Assembly: GCA_944472155.2 (NCBI GenBank)
Contig: OX235273.1
Location: 31,965,204 to 32,029,203 of the forward strand
DNA: 64,000 nt
Direction: 5' to 3'
Source of the DNA: Trichobilharzia szidati
Lineage: Eukaryota > Platyhelminthes > Trematoda > Strigeidida > Schistosomatidae
Below the pieces are notes generated by a model, which searched no databases, was not told the DNA's origin, and saw nothing but the letters and a program-made list of their open reading frames with translations. This document shows, one piece after another, positions 57,374-64,000 of this stretch. The stretch's first letter is position 1. Every line of letters begins with the position of its first letter. A program made the position numbers and the translations under genes.

Positions 57374-58105
57374 TCAATTGTGATCACACGACTTTGACAC
57401 TTGAGTTTTATAGCTTTCTTTGTTTTCTCCTATTTGTCGTAGGGGGAGTAGAATTTTCCAGATATCGGGGACAGGTGATGAATCATTCCTATTACATGTA
57501 TTTGCAGTTGATTCGATAAACAAAGCTTCTGTTATCAATCTCTCCCTATACCCTGTGACATTAGATTTTAAAACTGTCATCCTATCCCATCCTATTGTAT
57601 GGTTGTGTGTGACTGCATGTAGTGCTATAGCTGAACTATTCTCTAGATTACTTATTTTATTCAGGTCAACCAATCTAGATTTTGCTAAGTTTTTATGTTC
57701 AGCTAGTCTGACTGCCCCTGTTCTACTAGTTTGACCTATGTATTTGACCTGACAATCATTGCAGGGTATTAGATAAATTAAATTGCTTTGTTTTAAAGGC
57801 TCTACAGGATCCTTTAGTCGACAAAGCTTGTTTCTAATTGAGTTTGTGGGTTTGAATGCCGTTTTTATTCCTGCCTTGTTTAGAATTCTGCGTAAGGCTT
57901 CCGAGGTTCCTTCTTTGTATGGAATTACTACTGATGATTTAGACTCTTTATTGTTGGTGTCGTTATCAATATTATTATTATTGTCACTATTATCATTATC
58001 ATTATTATTGTTATTATCACTATCGCTATTACCATTATTTATTTTATTTTTACATTTCCTTACATATTTCCTGACTAATTTATCCGGGTAATTATTAAGT
58101 TTCAA
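57374..58105 (-). CDS. PLE GIY-YIG endonuclease domain, left arm
   Basis: 243 codons, identical to the right-arm ORF. Residues 24-53 are an Asn/Asp-rich tract of simple codon repeats. The stretch 61-99 (IPYKEGTSEALRRILNKAGI and following) is the usual PLE segment before the nuclease. The nuclease begins LIYLIPCNDCQVKYIGQTSR (109-128) with Tyr111, the C115-x2-C118 pair special to PLEs, and Y122-I-G. Then Arg133, EH at 136-137, His163/167/169 region, and Glu193 in ITEALF as the expected catalytic acid. All key positions are present. The ORF begins close to the palindrome centre, so it lacks the RT that normally precedes it; the initiator ATG is probably an internal codon of the parent ORF. Expression is unproven. 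Confidence 0.8.
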   Translation of the reverse strand: MKLNNYPDKLVRKYVRKCKNKINNGNSDSDNNNNNDNDNSDNNNNIDNDTNNKESKSSVVIPYKEGTSEALRRILNKAGIKTAFKPTNSIRNKLCRLKDPVEPLKQSNLIYLIPCNDCQVKYIGQTSRTGAVRLAEHKNLAKSRLVDLNKISNLENSSAIALHAVTHNHTIGWDRMTVLKSNVTGYRERLITEALFIESTANTCNRNDSSPVPDIWKILLPLRQIGENKESYKTQVSKSCDHN

Positions 58106-58188
58106 GGCTTCTTTTATATGTATCAGTTCTTGGTTTAGATTTTCTAAACCAAGATCTAAACCAAGAACTGATACATATAAAAGAAGCC

Positions 58189-58920
58189 TTGAAACTTAAT
58201 AATTACCCGGATAAATTAGTCAGGAAATATGTAAGGAAATGTAAAAATAAAATAAATAATGGTAATAGCGATAGTGATAATAACAATAATAATGATAATG
58301 ATAATAGTGACAATAATAATAATATTGATAACGACACCAACAATAAAGAGTCTAAATCATCAGTAGTAATTCCATACAAAGAAGGAACCTCGGAAGCCTT
58401 ACGCAGAATTCTAAACAAGGCAGGAATAAAAACGGCATTCAAACCCACAAACTCAATTAGAAACAAGCTTTGTCGACTAAAGGATCCTGTAGAGCCTTTA
58501 AAACAAAGCAATTTAATTTATCTAATACCCTGCAATGATTGTCAGGTCAAATACATAGGTCAAACTAGTAGAACAGGGGCAGTCAGACTAGCTGAACATA
58601 AAAACTTAGCAAAATCTAGATTGGTTGACCTGAATAAAATAAGTAATCTAGAGAATAGTTCAGCTATAGCACTACATGCAGTCACACACAACCATACAAT
58701 AGGATGGGATAGGATGACAGTTTTAAAATCTAATGTCACAGGGTATAGGGAGAGATTGATAACAGAAGCTTTGTTTATCGAATCAACTGCAAATACATGT
58801 AATAGGAATGATTCATCACCTGTCCCCGATATCTGGAAAATTCTACTCCCCCTACGACAAATAGGAGAAAACAAAGAAAGCTATAAAACTCAAGTGTCAA
58901 AGTCGTGTGATCACAATTGA
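58189..58920 (+). CDS. PLE GIY-YIG endonuclease domain, right arm
   Basis: Same 243-residue product as the left arm, with no substitution: Tyr111, C115/C118, Y122-I-G, Arg133 and Glu193 intact. Downstream the arm continues into the terminus with a hairpin (GAACA 58930-58934, TGTTC 58943-58947), GAAACGTC, and the one-sided 38-base tail, so this is the arm with the authentic 3' end. Transcription through both arms would give a long perfect hairpin RNA. The lack of any difference between arms implies either very recent insertion or conversion between arms. Confidence 0.82.
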   Translation: MKLNNYPDKLVRKYVRKCKNKINNGNSDSDNNNNNDNDNSDNNNNIDNDTNNKESKSSVVIPYKEGTSEALRRILNKAGIKTAFKPTNSIRNKLCRLKDPVEPLKQSNLIYLIPCNDCQVKYIGQTSRTGAVRLAEHKNLAKSRLVDLNKISNLENSSAIALHAVTHNHTIGWDRMTVLKSNVTGYRERLITEALFIESTANTCNRNDSSPVPDIWKILLPLRQIGENKESYKTQVSKSCDHN

Positions 58921-59054
58921 TATGATTATGAACAATAAATTTTGTTCGAAACGTCATCCAGTAAATAATACTGTTTCACTGTGTGATATACCTAATAAAC
59001 AAACTAATATGGAATTACTTACTACCACAGTGCCCAAGTTTTACACATATATTA

Positions 59055-59066
59055 ACGACTGTACAG
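59055..59066. other. 12-bp target-site duplication, right of palindromic PLE
   Basis: ACGACTGTACAG, the exact partner of 57265-57276. Confidence 0.85.
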
Positions 59067-59790
59067 ACTTTGAAGATGATTTCGTTGATAAGGTAAATCT
59101 TCCTCGTTAAAGTTGCCCTTTATTTTCTGCATGACTCAATGGGTATTTTCGGTAAGTTACATATACCACGCTTACAACGATTGAACTTTCAAGTAATGGG
59201 AAACTGATGAAACATATTTTATTTATTTCGGCGAGAATCCATTTCAGAGTAGATGCATTACTCTTGAACCTTTAAGTACCTTCTTGTTGAAACTAGGCGA
59301 ACACAATTCATCCGTTTTCAGGTTTCCACATCTACTCAGTTTTACAGGAAAAAAGGGACAACACTGTAGTGTCACTTTGAACAAACTGAGTGTAATTCTC
59401 ACTTTTAACATACATAACATAGTGATATGATTAAACTATCACATCATTTGAAATTATTCTATTTCAGTTGGAATTACTGCTAATCACAATGCCTAGATTC
59501 TCTTCTCATCCCAGGTCTTCATATACTCACTAGAAAGGTGTCAGTCCGACAAGAGCGTAGTTAGAGACACAATCCTCATGTACTTTATTTGTTAAAAGAA
59601 GAAGACATTCATTAAAACAGTATGTCTTACCCACAATCGCTTTAAATATCCTTCTTCCAATTGAAACTGTACTTGCATGATAACGTCAGTCTTTTTTGCA
59701 GATTTCAACCAGAGTACGTGTCTAGCACAAAAAGAGTCTTTACTTCTATAACATGAATGGCCAATTCAAATGCCTCAACAAAAGATTTGA
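59067..59790. other. Unassigned DNA upstream of the secreted-peptide exon
   Basis: No ORF or repeat recognised; this is presumed 5' flank of the next gene. Confidence 0.45.
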
Positions 59791-59795
59791 GACAG

Positions 59796-59803
59796 TATAA
59801 ATA
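59796..59803 (+). promoter_or_regulatory. TATA box of the putative secreted-peptide gene
   Basis: TATAAATA lies 56 bases before the ATG at 59852, giving a predicted start near 59826 and a leader of about 26 bases. Confidence 0.6.
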
Positions 59804-59851
59804 GTCGTAAAATAGCTTTTCCTTACATTTATTCACTTGAATTATACAACT

Positions 59852-59918
59852 ATGAATACGTCTTTACTCATTCTTACCTTCTTGTTCGCACTGAAGATTT
59901 ACAATGCAAGCGAAATAA
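59852..59918 (+). CDS. Exon 1 of a putative secreted peptide (signal peptide exon)
   Basis: ATG opens 22 codons: MNTSLLILTFLFALKIY then NASEI, followed by one base (A) and a consensus donor GTAAGT at 59919. It has the shape of a signal peptide: polar start, hydrophobic core of residues 4-14, and possible cleavage after NA at about 19. A signal-peptide exon ending in phase 1 next to a TATA box is the usual first exon of schistosome micro-exon (MEG) genes. The next exon is not settled. The strongest acceptor is TTTTTCAG at 60187, which would add only RVN and a stop (a 25-residue product). True downstream micro-exons may be too short to see by eye. Family unknown. Confidence 0.5.
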
Positions 59919-60187
59919 GTAAGTGTTGATGCTTTTAAAGTTGCCCCCTGATTGAATACATATTTTATTTAAGAAAAAGTAACCTTAAAAGTGGCATTAA
60001 TTTCAATGGGAATAACTTTATCACTGATTTTTGCATACAAGATTTTGTCATTCAAAATGTTCATGGCACAATTCAAAAACGAAACAAGTAGGAATGCAAA
60101 TGTAAATGAAGTTCCTAATGTCACATGTTAAAGGGAGATTAGGCGATGAAAAGAAAATCAATCTCTGTCTTCTTCAAAATTTTTCAG

Positions 60188-60198
60188 GGGTCAACTGA
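60188..60198 (+). CDS. Possible terminal exon of the secreted-peptide gene
   Basis: After the pyrimidine-rich acceptor ending CAG (60185-60187), the phase-1 continuation reads R-V-N and then TGA (60196-60198). It is compatible in phase with exon 1 across a 268-base intron, but gives a mature peptide of only a few residues, so it may be a retained or alternative end rather than the main one. Confidence 0.2.
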
Positions 60199-60543
60199 GA
60201 GACACAGTCACTATTTAACTGGAATTTCTTCGCTATAACCGATAAAACGAGGTAGATGCGAAATATGGTGTGCTTTGCATATGACGAAAAAATTAATCGT
60301 CTATTCAGTAGTGTTTTTGAAGATCCGTGGAGACAGTTATTATCAGTCAGATGATACTAATAGCGCGATTTAACCAAGCTCTTTGGACGAGTTTCAGCTA
60401 GCCAGTTACTGTCATCAACAACTAATGAGGACCAGAGTGAAATGTGCTTCTTCTGTGTGATGCCCGGATTGTGAATCCGTTCAAAATTCACTGAGAGCAA
60501 ATCTCATTTTGAATGGATATTTGCGTCGCTTCTAAATCTACAG

Positions 60544-60769
60544 CTGTTTTTATCTGTCATTGATATAAAAATAAAACTTGTGCACTGTGTTCGAGTGTAA
60601 TTCCATTATGGGTAAATTTTGTTTTAATAAAGTCTCACAGTGTTATACAGTAATGTTTACTGATGACATTTCGAGCACAATTTATTGCTCACAATCATAT
60701 CAAGGTGATATGATTATGAGAATTAAATAAAGCTCGAGACGATATCAGTAAACATTACTGTTTTTATCT
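60544..60769 (-). mobile_element. Miniature PLE-terminal foldback with 12-bp TSD
   Basis: 202 bases (60556-60757) are flanked by exact CTGTTTTTATCT duplications (60544-60555 and 60758-60769). Minus-strand reading gives a short inverted arm, a palindrome centre at about 60708 (TGATATGATT in both directions), then the forward PLE end: hairpin arms GAGCA (60690-60686) and TGCTC (60677-60673), GAAATGTC, CAGTAAACATTACTG, ACTCTGTGAGACT-like region, CCATAATGGAATTAC, and the one-sided tail ACAGTGCACAAGTTTTA. There is no coding sequence. Same architecture as the 1.78-kb palindromic element, but with only the termini. Confidence 0.82.
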
Positions 60770-63700
60770 AACCTGATATTCTCAATTTCATGTTATCTTG
60801 GCATGCCACCTTGATAACCACTTAAGCTTCCTTGCAGTTTCCTCCAGAAACAGAAACGGATCTCATTACTTCAAGATATGAGTATCTCGCTAAGACTGTT
60901 TCACGATCATCTTTTCTGGTGATTATTCGTAAACTATTCTGCTAAAATATGAAATTTACAATTGCTGAATTCAAAACTTGAATTCTTGGTAGAAGCTTTT
61001 CTTAGGCGATATTTCACACCTGCCGCCACCTTTCTTTGCTGAAATTTCAAGAGTGTGCTTTCCACAACGGACTGACTCTTCTCAAATTCGTAGCTGAATG
61101 ATATTTAAATGTCTCTTCTTAAATACATCTCCCATAAAAGTTCCCGTTTTGTCAAAAGTGTCATATCTTCCTTTGGAATAGGAATAGTCAAAGTGTTTTT
61201 CAAACGAAAGCGTGATCAGATCCTAAGGAAAAGGAAAAGCCTGCCGAGAAAAAAATATTTTTATTTGAATATAAAAATTCCTGGCTAAAATATTTGAAAA
61301 CATTTATCTATAGCTCCGAAAGAGGGTGAGAATATTTTTATCAATTTCCAATCTCTTCCATATTTTGCCTCTTTTAAAATATCACATTTATTTTTACCTT
61401 GAAGTACTTTCCGAAACCATCAATCGGAATCAGGTCTTTTAATAGGCAGGCGATTTACCTCCACACGTATATCGAATAGTGTTAGGTAGAGTTTCGTGCG
61501 AAAAGAAATAATTTCTTGTTTCCATCGAATTCACAATTCTAGTGCGTTTTCCATAAGTAGCAGAGTCCTTAGTTATGCATTCACTGAAACGAAATTACGT
61601 GTCACCTCCGATAATTTTGCATCTTCCAAAACCGACAACCCATATCACAGTAAACTGCCTATTATTTCATCTGTTCTTGGTTAAAATCATTTCAAACCGA
61701 TAAAAACAGCGTCGATATAAACAAATGATAGAATCAAGAGTCAAGAGTGTGAAGACATAGCCAAGGGCACCATCTTCGATGAAACATTTGTTTCAAGTCT
61801 CACTGTGGATTTTCAATTCAGCCTTGTGAATTTGAGAAACAGCTCGAGGTTTAACTTTAGCCTGTCTGACTACACGTACTCTTCTCAATGACCCGATGAA
61901 ATCTGTCTTAAAATAAATGCATACCTATATAGAAATATCGACTGGTGCACAGAGTTAAATGTCAGTATTCGAATACATACCGCTTGTTCTGCGTACGTGT
62001 CTGCATCAGTGAGGGCGATTTGTGTAAGCATTTTCGGCACAGGTAAAGCTAAGAGACAATGAACACTGTGAATGTAGTCTCTGTTCGATGATCAGTGATG
62101 ACCATGTGATTGCTTCCTGTATGCGAATGGAAATCTTGTTCACAGTGTCTTATCAGGTGTCCAATGGTGTCATATTTGAAATATTCAGTTTTCACACCCA
62201 CATATTCTTTTCCCATCATGCTGAGTCAACTCGAAGATTGTTTTCCATCTTATGCGAACAGTCGTGACTATAGGCAAGGCAGAGTAAGGAATAAAAGATG
62301 AGAGCTGTTGAACTTCACTTCACTTTTCTTATTCCATATATCACAGAGTGATCGAGTGTCGCTGTATAACAAATCAAACGAATCAAATAATATGGAATGA
62401 TTCCCTATCTACCTATCTATCTATCTATCTATCCATCAAACTACTGACTGTCATGGTGACAAAATGTGTTAGTTTCTATTGATGATGAAATTACTGAAGT
62501 GGAAATAAATAAGTTAGTGAATATTCTTCTGTGTTGATACCAGTAAACGTTTGATGATTTCACTGTGGAGGGAGTAAAGGTATAATTGACTGTCCATCAC
62601 GTCTCACCATTCTAGAATTCCCATTTGACATAAGAATAGACAATATATTTTAAATGAAATAGCTTATAGTTCTCATTCCTTTTGGGATATATGCATACAT
62701 AGATATGTTGGAGAAATTGTTAACATCTCATGTAGAACGGTGTTCAGGTGGATTACAGAAAATGAGATTAAACAGTATGTGAAATATTCAGGCGTTATTT
62801 CTAATCCTAATTCACGTTGTTATATGAACATTAACGTGTATATTTTCCATGGAATCGTATGTTGAACAGTTCATGTCATCATTCTTGATTATTGATCATA
62901 CCAGTTATATTCAGATAAATTCAAGGCATTATTTTAGTTTCCTTCGAGAACAAATGACGGTTTTAATCTACAACCGCGTGCATATCATTTCAATGTATGT
63001 TTTTTATAAGGATATTTTGTTATTTCTATGGGTGCTGTTTAGTAGTGAAATATTTAAATAAAAAGCATTTATTATGAAACAGAGTCCTAATTATTCATTG
63101 AAATGTGCATCATTCCAGCGCAAGCAAGTGAGTTTCGAAAATCGAATTCAGTAGATGAATTGATGATTATTTAAATATTCGGATAATGAATAAACCATAA
63201 GTCGATGAAGTATAGAAGATCGTTGATGACTCTGTATAAAACCATTGAAAAAATGTTTAGAGTTAAGCATTATCAACTCGATTTCTCATAAAATCACCGA
63301 CTTATTTATGCATTTGGTGGCGACTTTTTGAAATGAAATGTACTAGTATGAATGGATAATTGGTATTACAGCTGCATGATCACACTCGACTCAGGAAAAT
63401 ATTCGCAAGTAGAAGGGTTGCAGGTGTTACACGTTTACAGTAAGCTTTACAGATAAACCTAATAATCAGAAATTGTCTAATACTGGAATGCCTTTTTCTT
63501 AAAAAATTATCGTGATTTTGAAATAACTGGAGTTGGTTTTACAGACACTAGGTGTTTTCTTATGTTTCTATCTAGACAGCAGAATAGTGATTATTGTCAT
63601 TCGTGTAACCTGGGATACTTCGTGTTACGTGTATTTTAAGACGTCTTGCGATTTTAACTGCTGCTGATATTTGCTTAATTACCTCAATAGACTGTGTACT

Positions 63701-64000
63701 TTTGTTGACAAAATAAAATTAGCAGAAATTTTCACGTATACACAATTATGCAATCATAATTGTCTTATTTCAGTATGCACACGTGAGTACCTAGATGAAT
63801 TATATTGCCAATTATATCAGATAATGCCTTTGCTATTAGTTCATGTTATAATTAGATGACAGCTGCACAAACAAAAGACACATTTTCTGGCCAGATTACT
63901 TAGGTTTATATATGATTTAGAATTACAGCTTGAGAGTAAATCGTAGTGATTTATTTGGCAACGGTTATCGTGGATGTTATCCATTTGCTGCATACTTTCG
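60770..64000. other. Unassigned DNA with a TATC microsatellite
   Basis: (TATC)n simple repeat at about 62406-62434. Several 60-70 codon ORFs (61496, 62110, 62849, 63671) lack signal peptides, domains or splice context. Downstream micro-exons of the gene starting at 59852 could lie here but were not identified. Confidence 0.45.

Larger units (their letters stand above)
57277..59054. mobile_element. Palindromic Penelope-like element (two head-to-head 3' ends)
   Basis: A 1,739-bp inverted repeat (57278-59016) has arms of about 863 bases and a 13-base spacer (58141-58153). Each arm holds one GIY-YIG ORF. A 38-base tail (59017-59054), present only on the right, matches the tail of the PLE end at 10020-10066 (ACCACAGTGCCCAAGTTTTA). 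A 12-bp duplication flanks the whole. PLEs are known for inverted or tandem 5'-truncated copies and a one-sided terminal extension, so this is taken as one insertion event. The reverse transcriptase is absent. Confidence 0.88.

Noticed and set aside
57420..58091. ORFs of 104 and 102 codons on the strand opposite each GIY-YIG ORF
   Set aside because: They are antisense shadows; the Leu/Ser-rich part is the complement of the Asn/Asp codon repeat.
1..64000. CRISPR arrays, operons, bacterial promoters or Shine-Dalgarno sites
   Set aside because: Repeat spacing is not CRISPR-like, and introns, poly(A) tails and eukaryotic retroelements show nuclear animal DNA.

Overview
The window looks like repeat-rich nuclear DNA from a digenean flatworm, most likely a schistosomatid. 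This is inferred from the mix of mobile elements rather than from a marker gene: RTE-clade non-LTR retrotransposons, Penelope-like elements (PLEs) with GIY-YIG endonuclease, tRNA-derived SINEs that carry hammerhead-like cores, a BEL/Pao LTR element, and a CACTA-type transposase scrap. The DNA is AT-rich and has introns with GT..AG borders. There are no bacterial-style operons, ribosome binding sites or CRISPR arrays. Only two loci look like host genes. Both are tiny genes for secreted peptides with a TATA box close upstream.

Left part (1-12,990). The window opens inside a degenerate TNP2/CACTA-type transposase exon (3-278, +). A three-exon minus-strand gene (2209-1599) encodes a 73-residue secreted Gly/Cys-rich peptide, with a TATA box at 2271-2280. 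From 2643 to 7920 runs copy 1 of a 5.28-kb segmental duplication. It is followed by a dispersed repeat (R3), a SINE with a hammerhead relic, a PLE terminus, a 369-bp foldback at 11,519-11,887, and an inverted chip of the duplication.

Middle part (12,995-41,500). Copy 2 of the duplication lies at 13,774-19,050, preceded by a third partial copy in tandem. At 19,845-29,130 a dead PLE reverse transcriptase block is amplified: one inverted copy, then a 2,933-bp head-to-tail repeat. The strand switch falls exactly in a 30-bp inverted repeat. Further PLE and RTE scraps lie at 30,880-37,680, and a second SINE with a hammerhead-like core lies near 39,000.

Right part (41,538-54,025). This is a nested array of two alternating blocks, here called P and Q. 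An RTE retrotransposon (44,195-47,435, six in-frame stops) sits at one Q/P junction. A 3.64-kb gag-only BEL/Pao element on the minus strand (48,610-52,249) sits at a P/Q junction, with 5-bp target-site duplications (GAAGA) and an intact empty site preserved in a sister copy at 43,672. A young-looking tRNA SINE with a 17-A tail is inserted inside that LTR element.

End (54,025-64,000). Mostly unassigned DNA surrounds a near-perfect 1.74-kb palindrome made of two head-to-head PLE 3' ends, each encoding the same 243-residue GIY-YIG protein, with a 12-bp target-site duplication. A 202-bp miniature version of the same architecture, also with a 12-bp duplication, lies at 60,556-60,757. Between them is exon 1 of a putative secreted-peptide gene (59,852-59,918, TATA box at 59,796). 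Apart from these two small loci, the content is mobile elements inserting into, copying and inverting one another.
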